A stretch of DNA of 64,000 nucleotides from Actinomyces johnsonii (GTDB lineage Bacteria; Actinomycetota; Actinomycetes; Actinomycetales; Actinomycetaceae), in assembly GCF_006546835.1 (NCBI RefSeq), contig NZ_VICB01000003.1:248001-312000 (forward strand), given 5' to 3'. Position numbers and translations under genes: made by a program. Every line of letters begins with the position of its first letter. Position 1 is the first letter of the stretch. The notes under the pieces were generated by a model, which saw only the letters and a program-made list of their open reading frames with translations, did no database searches and was not told where the DNA came from. This document shows, piece by piece, positions 26,022-33,881 of the stretch.

Positions 26022-29000
26022 TCAATGTCCTTCCGGGAGCGCGGGGATCAGTTCCGAGATGTCGATGGCGGTGCGGGCGGGATCGTCCCCGGCGACGACG
26101 ACGTGCCACCCGGCCCCGGTGAGGGCCTCCACGTCGCCCTCCTGCGGCCTACCGAGGAAAGCCACCTTCGGCCCGGGCCAGGACAGGTCCGTCATAACAC
26201 CGCCGGCGACCTCGATGCCGTCGCCCTCGTAGGGGACACCGGCGGCGGCCAGGTGGGGCAGGAGCAAGAGGACGGCCTCGGGGGCGAAGCCCTGGTCGAC
26301 CTGATCCCAGCCCAGGGTGCCCAGGGCATCGGGGCTGCCTGCGGCGCCCGCGACGGCCGTCTCGGCATCAGCCCGCGCGCGCAGCTCGGCCAGGGCCCGG
26401 CTGGTGGTGGTGATGTCCACGGTGGCCTGGGCCAGGGCGAGCACGTTGCTCAGCCGCAGCCAGGCGAGCCAGGCGTCGGGGTGGTCGGGGGAGGCCAGGG
26501 CCTCCTCGGAGTCGTCGAGCACGAGGGCCATCCCCGTGGTGGAGGTCCCGGTGAGCTGGACCGCCAGAGCCAGGTGGGGGATGGCGAACACCGAGCTCGA
26601 GGTCGCCGTGGCGGAACCGGAGGGTTCGGGGAGGTCGGCCTCGGGCCACAGCGCGTGCAGCGCCTCCCACAGCGGATCCGCCGCGGTCCTCCCGGCGCCC
26701 TCCTCGTGGGGATCGTCCTTCGGGGGAGGGGAGTACTGCAGGGACGCGGCCTCGTTCAGGGGAAGGTGGTGGAAGGCGCCGAGGATGAGCGGCCCCCACA
26801 CGGAGTCGGCCAGGGCGCTGAGGGCGGCGGCGGTCGGACCGGCGTCGGGGCCGTCGACGTCGTCGCGCAGCATCGCCTGGAGTAACGCCATTGGCCCGCC
26901 GCGCCAGGCGGCGACGGCCGGGTCGGTGACGCCGCTCCCGCGTGCGGTCCCCAGGGTGCCGCTCATGAGCCCCTTGACCGCCTCCTTATTCAGCCAGGTC
27001 GGGTTCCACGGCCGGTCCAGGTCCTCGGCACCGACGGAGATGACCCGGTACCCGTCGGCGCGCAGCCGAGCCCGCTTGTCGGCGTCGTCGGCCAGTCGGT
27101 TGTGCGCGCGGGTGGCGTGGTAGCTGCGCCCGTCGGTGAAGATGGCGATGGGGCTGCGGCCGCCGGGGCGCAGGCAGGTGAAGTCGGGGCGGGCTCCGCG
27201 CGCGTCGAGTTGGGGGCGGATCCTCCAGCGGCCCCCGTCGATCTCCAGCGCGGGGGCGCCCGAGGGGTCGCTGGTGAGACCCACTGTCATCTCCTTGCCC
27301 AGGAGCTCGACGAGTGCGGCGCGGAAGCGCACCTCCAGGGGGCTCTCCCCGGTGCCGGCGCGCACGGCCTCGTCGGTGACGCTCCACGTGGGAGACTCCG
27401 GGTCGAGGTCGGCGAACAGGGCATCGGTGCTCATGGTGTCCACTCCCAGGAGCTGGCCGATGGCGTGGAGGGCGGCGGCGCGGGTGACCTCGCCGGAGAC
27501 GGCGTGGGGCTGGAGGCAGTCGGGGCACATGTCTTTCTCCCCGGTGCGGCACGGGCAGTTCTCGAGGCGTCGGCCGGTGCGCACCAGGAGGCTCCAGAGC
27601 TTGGCGGGGTCGTCGTGATCGGTGAGGTAGCCGGTGCCTCCGGGCACGGTGTCGTGCAGGAGGAGGGCTGGACGGGTCTCGCCGGGGGCGCCGCCCGCCA
27701 CGGGGTGGGGGACGCTGACGATGCCCAGGTGGGCGGGGGACCCTCCGGTGACGATCTCCAGCCCCAGGAGGATCGCGGAGGCCAGGGAGTCCACCCCCAC
27801 TCGGTCGGTGGCGAATCCCAGGGGGAGGACGAAGGAGAGGGCCTCGGTGCTCAGCTCGCGCATGAGGTCCATGGCGACGGCGTGCTCGACGGGGTCGCTG
27901 CGGTGCCTGCACCAGGGACGGTGCTCGCGAGCGTCGGAAATCCCAGTGCTCGTGTCGAGCTTGCCGCAGGCCTCACACAGGCGGAAGTCCCGGGAGGAGA
28001 CGGCGGTGCCCGCGACCCTGTCGACGCTTTGACCGGCCAGGGGCCTTCCGGTGTTGAGCCAGCGCAGATTCATGGCGCGGTAGCGGGCCAGCCCGAACCC
28101 GGAGTCCTCCACGCTCCACTGGCGCACCGCGCGCGCGGGGTCGAAGTCGGCCAGCGGCAGGACCTCGAAATGGGCGCGGACCCGGTCGTCGCTGGCGTCC
28201 CCGATCCGGGCGTCGTCCCTGGAGACGTCGGCGAAGACCCGGGTCAGGCGCAGGACCCGCCGGGCGCGCCCGACGTCGGCAATGGAGGTGTCGCGGCACC
28301 TCGGGCACTCCGGTGGCGGCGTGGGCACCCGCCCCTGGGGGCCCCGGACGTCGGCGTATCCGCAGGCCCCGCAGCAGAACCACCATTGCGCCTGCTCGCC
28401 CAGGTCGGAGGCGTCGATGCCCTCGATGCTCATCTCCAGGCCGCGGGTGTAGAAGGTGGCGCCGGGGGCGAACTCGCGCAGGGCGTGAACGGAGGCCCGC
28501 TCGACGTCGTAGGGCTCGGAGCGGAACTTGCCGCTGTCCGGGTCCTGCCAGGACACTCGGGCGGACAGGCGCACCGAGTCGTCGATGAGCGTGTAGTTGG
28601 GCAGGACCCCGTGGCGCTCCAGGGCCGAGACCCAGTGCTCCCGGTCCAGCTCAAGGACCCGCGCCTGGGCTGCCTTCCGGGCTCCCTCGGCGGCGCGCTT
28701 GGCTCGCTTGTCCTCCTCGGTGGCGTTGGGGCGCTCGGCGGCGGCTGTGAGCTCGGGCAGGGCCTCGCGGATCTGGCGCTCCTGGTGGCGCAGCCACTCG
28801 GCTTCGGCGCGGTACTCGGTGCAGGCCCGCATGAGCATCTCGCGGGGCCCAGCGCCGCCGTCTTGGGTTACCCAGGCGCTCAGGCGGTCGAGCGCGGGCG
28901 TGCGTTCCGAGAAGGCGGCGGTGAAGGCCTTGGCGAGCAGGGCGCCGTCGCGCTCGATCCGCCCGCACATGGCGGCGATGAGGGACCCGTCCCCGGTGGC

Positions 29001-32000
29001 TCCCAGGGCGGCCCCGGCGGTACCGCGTCCGTGTCCCCCGGAGGGGACGGCCGGGTGGTTCTCCCGGGTGAGGGTGTCGATAACGGAGGCCAGGAACTGG
29101 CGGCGAAGGATTTCCTCGGCTCCCAGGTAGGTCGACGGTGGCGCGACGGAGCCATTGAGGAGCCGCGCGGGGTCGTCGAGGATGGGGAGCCGGCTGCGCC
29201 CACCGGGCACGTAGGCCAGGGCGAGCGCCGAGCCGCTGCGGCGGCCCGCGCGGCCGACCCGCTGCACGTAGGAGGCGACCGTCGTCGGCAGGGAGCCGAG
29301 CATGACGGTGGACAGGTCCCCGATGTCGATACCCATCTCCAGGGTGGGGGTGGCCACGAGGACATTGGGGTCGCCCGGCACCTGCTCGGGGCGCTTGAAC
29401 CCGGCCTCGATTCGGGCGCGCTCGTCGGCGTCGAGCAGCGAGGTGTGCTCGTGGGAGTCGACCCGGCGCACGTGGGAGCCAGCGTACATGTTCCGGTAGA
29501 AGCTCTCCGCGGGGTGCGGCCCGGCCTCCAGCACGCCGGGGCAGCCGGAGGCCAGACAGGGGGCGCCGTTCAGCTGATCGACGGTGTCGGTGGCGGCCGG
29601 AAGCTGGGTGCGGCAGGTGTTGCACACCAGGAGCAGGGCGTCGCGGGTGCCCTCGCGCAGCGGGGAGACGGTGACGCGCCCGGCCGGCAGGCCGTAGACG
29701 GTGCCGCCGCTGCTGGTGCTGGTGGCGGTGAGGATGCCGTCCTCGGCCAGGTGGGCTAGGAGCGTGCGGGCCAGTCGGGCGGCGTGCGTCGGGACCACCT
29801 TCAAGCACTTGCGGGTCCAGGTGGCGTACCAGGACCTGGATGAGCCCACCGGCACGAAGGCCGACTTGCGGGTGTCGAGGCCGCCTCCCATCTGAGGGAA
29901 GGCGGGGGCGGCGCGCCCGGAGGGGAAGGCGGGCTGGCCCTGGTCGCGGTTGCGCTTGTACCAGATCCACAGGCGCTTGCCGTCCTCGCTCTTGTACCGC
30001 GTGAGCCACTCGTGGTCGATGGCGCCGTCGCGGCGCATGCGCTCCAGGGTGCCGCGCACCCAGGCGAGCAGGTGAGCATCGGTGATGCCCTCGAATTCGT
30101 CGAGAACGCCCTGCTGGTCGGCTCCGAGGACCTGGCGGGCCAGACTGATGAGGGCATCGCCTTCACCGGCGTTGACATGGACGGCCACTGAGCCGGTGGC
30201 CTCCAGGGTGCGCCCGTAGGCGGACTGGAGGCCCACTTCCAGGGCGATGTCGAACAGGAGCCGACGGCGCACGTGCGGCTTGGCCCGGCTGCGCTTGGAG
30301 GCCGGGGCGTCCGGGTCCCAGTAGGGCTTGAAACGCTGGTGCTCGGCCAGGGCCGCGGGCACGAGCCGGTAGCGGTCGAAAGCGCTGGCCTGGGCGTCAT
30401 CGAGGGCGGCCTCGGCCCACTCGTCGATGGGCATCTCCGTGGTGAGGGCGCTCCGCAGGGCTGAGCGCAGGCTCATGGTGTGGGAGCGCTGGTTGATGAA
30501 GCCGGCCCGGTGGGCGGCGTCCTGAACGGAGTCGGTGAAGATAAGGGCGCGCTTCTCGGTGCTGTCCAGGGCGTCGTCGCCGAACAGGGTGGTCAGCGAC
30601 ACCGACAGGAGCGTGGCGACGGCCGAGCCCAGGAAGCGGATCGAGTCCCTGGTTTTGCACGAGGGACACACGTCGTGGATGGAGTCCTCGGCGATGCTGC
30701 GCTCGTCACCGTTCAGGGTGAGGACCGGAAGCACACGCCCCTCCTTGGCCTCCGGGTCGTCATCGGGCGGGCGGCGGGTGAGGAGCTCGCGACTGTGGAC
30801 GGAGTACCAGCGCAGCCTCGGGTGGCGGGCTTCCAGATCGATCTGGCCGGCCTCGAGGCGGTTGCGGTAGTCGGCATCCTCCCCGGGGGCGTACAGGAGG
30901 GCGCGGAAGCGGGGATCGCCGTTCTTACGGTCGCGGCGCACATGGGACTGGTCGTCCTTTTCCTGCTGCCCGGTGGGGGCCAGCACGATGCCCCAGCCGG
31001 AGCGCCCGCAGGAGCGGCAGTACAGGGCGGGGCGCGCCGGTTCGTCGACCTGCGCGTGCTCGGAAACGGCGTCGCCCCAGCGGAAGGCGGGTAGGGAGCT
31101 CAAGGCCCGGTCGACGCGGGTGACCTCCCGGATCCACAAGGTGACCTCCACGTTGACCGCGCGCCGGTCGGGGACGCTGTCGATCCCGGCGCGCACTACC
31201 GACAGGGCCGCCAGGATCGCCGATAGGGCACGACGGGCCAGGCCCGGCTCGTGGGCCGGGCTCATGAGGGTGCGGGCGAGTCCGGCCAGCGGCGTGGAGT
31301 GCTCGGCGGCGCGCACGAGGCCCAGGACATCAGGGTGGGACTGGAGGGCGGAGGCGAGGCCGGGGGCGTCGAGGGTGTCCTCCACCTCCTCGGGCAGGTC
31401 GTAGAGGTTGGCGACGACGTCGCGCAGCAGCCTCTCGGGGCTGGGGGAGCCGGACTCGGCGAGGTCGGCGAGGGCCTGCAGGTTCTCGACCGGCAGGGAC
31501 TCCAGGTTCAGTATGCGGCTAGTCAGTCCCTTGGCCTTGGCCGCGCGGCGGTGGGTCTCGGCCCACCGCTCGGGGTCGGCGCGCGTCTCGGTGACGACGG
31601 CGCTGGTGGGCAGGTCCGCGCCGAAGACATCACGGGCGAAGGCGAGCATCCGGGAGGGGTCTGCGCCATCGCCGAGGGTGGCGGAGGTGGCCACGGGGCA
31701 CACGGGGCCCAGTGGCGAGGAGGCGAAGGCCTCCTGACGGGGGTCGTCGACCGGCAGGTGGGCGCGTAGGGTCAGACCCAGGCGCCGCAGCAGCATGGCG
31801 ACGTCGGTGCCCTGGGCGCCGTCGTAGGTGTGGAACTCATCGAGGACCAGGTAGGTCAGCGACCCGGCCGAGGCCCGCCACAGCTCGCGGTCCTCGGGCC
31901 GCAGGAGGAGCTGGTCGAGCATCTTGTAGTTGGTGAGCAGGATGTCCGGCGGGTCGTCGCGGATGACGTAACGGTCGGTGATGAGGGAGTCGGCGGTGAC

Positions 32001-32582
32001 GTGCTTGTGCGGCCGGGCGGAGGAGTCTCCCGTGTAGACGGCGGCGCGCACCCCCGCCAGGGCGGGATCCCCAGCGATGAGGCGGGCGAGGCGGCCGGCC
32101 TGGTCGGCGGCCAGGGCGTTCATCGGATACAGGATGAGGGCCTTGACGCCGGTGACCCCCTCGGCGCGGGCGCGCAGCACGTGGTCGATGACGGGGTGGA
32201 GGAAGGCCTCGGTCTTGCCCGAGCCGGTGCCGGTGGTGACGATGGTCGGCTCGGGGCGGTGACCGCCCTTGGTGGTCAGGCGCCGGTAGGCGTCCTCCTG
32301 GTGCTGGTAGGGAGGAAGGCCGGGGTCCCAGTCGAGGGGGCTGTCGGTCTGGTTCGTCGCGCTGTCGGCCTGGCCCTCCGCATGGGGGTTGGCGCTCGCG
32401 GCCAGGTAGGGCAGGCGCAGGCGGACGAAGGGGCCGACGAAGACCCCCTGCTCCTCGTCCTCCAGGAAGTCGGCGAGTACCCGCCGCGGCTCGGTGTCGG
32501 TGAGCGCGAAGGTCGTCGACAGGTAGTCGACGATGGATCGCCTGATGCGTTCGGCCTGAAGGCTGGGGAGGAGGAGAGTCAT
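26022..32582 (-). CDS. Giant DEAD/DEAH helicase with DUF1998 (MZB) zinc domain and nuclease-like C-terminal domain, DISARM DrmA/DrmB-like
   Basis: 2186 residues. N-terminal superfamily 2 motor: Walker A TGTGSGKTEAFLHPV (about residue 118), DEFHTYDGAQGTDV (about 248), TSATLGDG, then ATPTLEMGIDIGDL and QRVGRAGRRSG (about 1110). Several Cys pairs suggest zinc knuckles (CRSCGRSGWG, CPSCKTRDS, CCGACGYADV, CPRCRD). The DUF1998 cluster is NCPCRTGEKDMCPDCL (about 1675-1690). Around 1795-1845, PDFTCLRPGG, IAIFTDGRSYHATRAH and a KRARLRADGYRVISV stretch resemble the Vsr/DUF559 nuclease fold. DISARM has a helicase (DrmA) and a DUF1998 protein (DrmB) as separate genes; here both activities lie in one chain. 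It is the first gene of a pair with the UvrD-like gene and is divergent from the antitoxin at 32797. The DISARM link is inference. Confidence 0.85.
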   Translation of the reverse strand: MTLLLPSLQAERIRRSIVDYLSTTFALTDTEPRRVLADFLEDEEQGVFVGPFVRLRLPYLAASANPHAEGQADSATNQTDSPLDWDPGLPPYQHQEDAYRRLTTKGGHRPEPTIVTTGTGSGKTEAFLHPVIDHVLRARAEGVTGVKALILYPMNALAADQAGRLARLIAGDPALAGVRAAVYTGDSSARPHKHVTADSLITDRYVIRDDPPDILLTNYKMLDQLLLRPEDRELWRASAGSLTYLVLDEFHTYDGAQGTDVAMLLRRLGLTLRAHLPVDDPRQEAFASSPLGPVCPVATSATLGDGADPSRMLAFARDVFGADLPTSAVVTETRADPERWAETHRRAAKAKGLTSRILNLESLPVENLQALADLAESGSPSPERLLRDVVANLYDLPEEVEDTLDAPGLASALQSHPDVLGLVRAAEHSTPLAGLARTLMSPAHEPGLARRALSAILAALSVVRAGIDSVPDRRAVNVEVTLWIREVTRVDRALSSLPAFRWGDAVSEHAQVDEPARPALYCRSCGRSGWGIVLAPTGQQEKDDQSHVRRDRKNGDPRFRALLYAPGEDADYRNRLEAGQIDLEARHPRLRWYSVHSRELLTRRPPDDDPEAKEGRVLPVLTLNGDERSIAEDSIHDVCPSCKTRDSIRFLGSAVATLLSVSLTTLFGDDALDSTEKRALIFTDSVQDAAHRAGFINQRSHTMSLRSALRSALTTEMPIDEWAEAALDDAQASAFDRYRLVPAALAEHQRFKPYWDPDAPASKRSRAKPHVRRRLLFDIALEVGLQSAYGRTLEATGSVAVHVNAGEGDALISLARQVLGADQQGVLDEFEGITDAHLLAWVRGTLERMRRDGAIDHEWLTRYKSEDGKRLWIWYKRNRDQGQPAFPSGRAAPAFPQMGGGLDTRKSAFVPVGSSRSWYATWTRKCLKVVPTHAARLARTLLAHLAEDGILTATSTSSGGTVYGLPAGRVTVSPLREGTRDALLLVCNTCRTQLPAATDTVDQLNGAPCLASGCPGVLEAGPHPAESFYRNMYAGSHVRRVDSHEHTSLLDADERARIEAGFKRPEQVPGDPNVLVATPTLEMGIDIGDLSTVMLGSLPTTVASYVQRVGRAGRRSGSALALAYVPGGRSRLPILDDPARLLNGSVAPPSTYLGAEEILRRQFLASVIDTLTRENHPAVPSGGHGRGTAGAALGATGDGSLIAAMCGRIERDGALLAKAFTAAFSERTPALDRLSAWVTQDGGAGPREMLMRACTEYRAEAEWLRHQERQIREALPELTAAAERPNATEEDKRAKRAAEGARKAAQARVLELDREHWVSALERHGVLPNYTLIDDSVRLSARVSWQDPDSGKFRSEPYDVERASVHALREFAPGATFYTRGLEMSIEGIDASDLGEQAQWWFCCGACGYADVRGPQGRVPTPPPECPRCRDTSIADVGRARRVLRLTRVFADVSRDDARIGDASDDRVRAHFEVLPLADFDPARAVRQWSVEDSGFGLARYRAMNLRWLNTGRPLAGQSVDRVAGTAVSSRDFRLCEACGKLDTSTGISDAREHRPWCRHRSDPVEHAVAMDLMRELSTEALSFVLPLGFATDRVGVDSLASAILLGLEIVTGGSPAHLGIVSVPHPVAGGAPGETRPALLLHDTVPGGTGYLTDHDDPAKLWSLLVRTGRRLENCPCRTGEKDMCPDCLQPHAVSGEVTRAAALHAIGQLLGVDTMSTDALFADLDPESPTWSVTDEAVRAGTGESPLEVRFRAALVELLGKEMTVGLTSDPSGAPALEIDGGRWRIRPQLDARGARPDFTCLRPGGRSPIAIFTDGRSYHATRAHNRLADDADKRARLRADGYRVISVGAEDLDRPWNPTWLNKEAVKGLMSGTLGTARGSGVTDPAVAAWRGGPMALLQAMLRDDVDGPDAGPTAAALSALADSVWGPLILGAFHHLPLNEAASLQYSPPPKDDPHEEGAGRTAADPLWEALHALWPEADLPEPSGSATATSSSVFAIPHLALAVQLTGTSTTGMALVLDDSEEALASPDHPDAWLAWLRLSNVLALAQATVDITTTSRALAELRARADAETAVAGAAGSPDALGTLGWDQVDQGFAPEAVLLLLPHLAAAGVPYEGDGIEVAGGVMTDLSWPGPKVAFLGRPQEGDVEALTGAGWHVVVAGDDPARTAIDISELIPALPEGH

Positions 32583-32796
32583 AAGTGGAGCGTGTCGGTT
32601 GTGCGTGGTGGGTGCGGATATGGCACGGGAATGGTGTGTGCTGGGGCTGGCATGGCCTTGTGCGGATCGTCGTTGTTCCGGGAGATGGATCCCGCAGGTC
32701 AGAGGCTACCGCAGTGAGAGGAAAGGAGAAGCGGAGCCCGAGTCGCTTCTTGAGATAAGGCGTAGGTATTCGCAGTCTTCACCCATACTGGAGGTC

Positions 32797-33174
32797 ATGT
32801 CTGACCTGCCCGTCTCTGTTGCGCGTAGCCGACTCGACGATGCTGTCGACGACGCCCGCGCGAGCCATGAGCCCGTGTTCCTCACCCGCCGGGGCCGCCG
32901 CGTGGCCGCGGTGATCGACGCCGACGACCTGAAGCGCCTCACTCAGGTGGCGGAGGACCTGGCGGACATTGAGGCCGCCGACGCCGCCCGAGCTGAGATT
33001 GCCGAGCACGGCACCATTCCTTGGGGCGAGGTCAAGGCCGGGCCTCGGGCTCGCATTCCCTTCACGGTCCACGGACTTCGCGAGCAGTTCTTAGTGAGGC
33101 ACCGAACCTACTTCGCGGGCATCCCTCATGAGTCTCGTCGCGCTGTGGACAGGGCTGAGCGGGGCCAGCCATAA
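32797..33174 (+). CDS. Phd/YefM-like antitoxin with unusual C-terminal tail
   Basis: 125 residues. Residues 1-80 match type II antitoxins of the Phd/YefM family: PVSVARSRLDDAVDDARASHEPVFLTRR (shown here in two parts: PVSVARSRLDDAVDDA and SHEPVFLTRRGRRVAAVI) then DADDLKRLTQVAEDL. Such proteins bind DNA through the N-terminus and block a RelE/Doc-type toxin with the C-terminus. The family usually ends soon after a W..VKA segment; here IPWGEVKAG runs on into about 45 basic residues without family character, and no toxin ORF follows. I read this as an antitoxin whose partner has been lost or replaced. GGAGG lies 4 nt before the ATG. Confidence 0.72.
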   Translation: MSDLPVSVARSRLDDAVDDARASHEPVFLTRRGRRVAAVIDADDLKRLTQVAEDLADIEAADAARAEIAEHGTIPWGEVKAGPRARIPFTVHGLREQFLVRHRTYFAGIPHESRRAVDRAERGQP

Positions 33175-33228
33175 TGGTGGGGAGCCACCCGGGTAGCATC
33201 CAGGCGACTCTCCTAGCAAGAGGATGGC

Positions 33229-33372
33229 CTAGCCGATCCACTTGCTGAGGGCATCCACAAAGACACCGACGGCCCGGACGAGGCGAGCGACAGAGTTCAG
33301 TACTTCGCTCACCTTCCGGGCCGTTACTTTGCCCTTGCGGACGTGAACGCGTCGGCCTTGCGGCTTGGACAC
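33229..33372 (-). CDS. Small basic amphipathic peptide
   Basis: A 47-residue ORF from a GTG at 33370-33372 to a TAG at 33229. A perfect AAGGAGG Shine-Dalgarno lies 8 nt before the GTG, which is the main reason to accept it. The peptide begins (M)SKPQGRRVHVRKGK and continues as a likely amphipathic helix, with segments ARKVSEVLNSVARLV and RAVGVFVDALSKWIG. It is basic, has no Cys and ends in aromatic and hydrophobic residues. Such a composition fits leaderless bacteriocins, modulin-like peptides or small membrane toxins, but I recognise no family. It lies in the gap between the antitoxin and the low-GC gene, on the opposite strand to both. Confidence 0.5.
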   Translation of the reverse strand: MSKPQGRRVHVRKGKVTARKVSEVLNSVARLVRAVGVFVDALSKWIG

Positions 33373-33545
33373 GGCCCTCGCCTCCTTCCCAAGCCTTCCC
33401 TCCCCGGCAAGGACACATGGACGTTCCGGGAGGAGGTGCCGAAAAGAGGCGGGCTCCATCATGCCAGCCGGCACCGACATCGTAAGTTTGGTACTACATC
33501 GGCTCGGTGCCATAACAACTGAGCGTGCTCTTGGAAATAGCAACC

Positions 33546-33839
33546 ATGACTCACCCATCCACCAAGTTCACCGAGACTGCGAACAAAGACAATCTTGATG
33601 CTCTCGCTTCCGCCGAGCGACTGTTCCACATTGAAGAGCCCGACGATGGGTAACACGTTCCCGACAAGGTCACCGACGCCACCTGTACCAAGATCGCCGA
33701 TCGTGGTGCTATCCTCGGCGAGGCGATCAAAACCAACCTCGGACGCTCGTGCCGAGCAACTGACAATGGCGCCTGCTCGCGCCGAGTCAACTCAGGGGCT
33801 GTCGTCACCCGTCACCTAGACCAACGCCTTGTCATGTAA
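33546..33839 (+). pseudogene. Decayed small ORF interrupted by an in-frame stop
   Basis: An ATG at 33546 begins MTHPSTKFTETANKDNLDAL, with AERLFHIEEPDDG before a TAA at 33651. The same frame then stays open (HVPDKVTDATCTKIADRG, EAIKTNLG) to a TAA at 33837. The amino-acid make-up on both sides of the first stop looks coding, so this may be one gene broken by a nonsense change. No family recognised. It is followed 43 nt later by the 1264-residue gene. Confidence 0.3.
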
Positions 33840-33881
33840 ACTTGACGGTACCTGTGAAGAATTTGAGCTAGTATTGAGGAT

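Noticed and set aside
33062-33228. Possible second small ORF downstream of the basic peptide, starting MLPGWLPTIM
   Set aside because: The ribosome site is poorly spaced and the residues are an antisense image of the antitoxin tail; no independent support.
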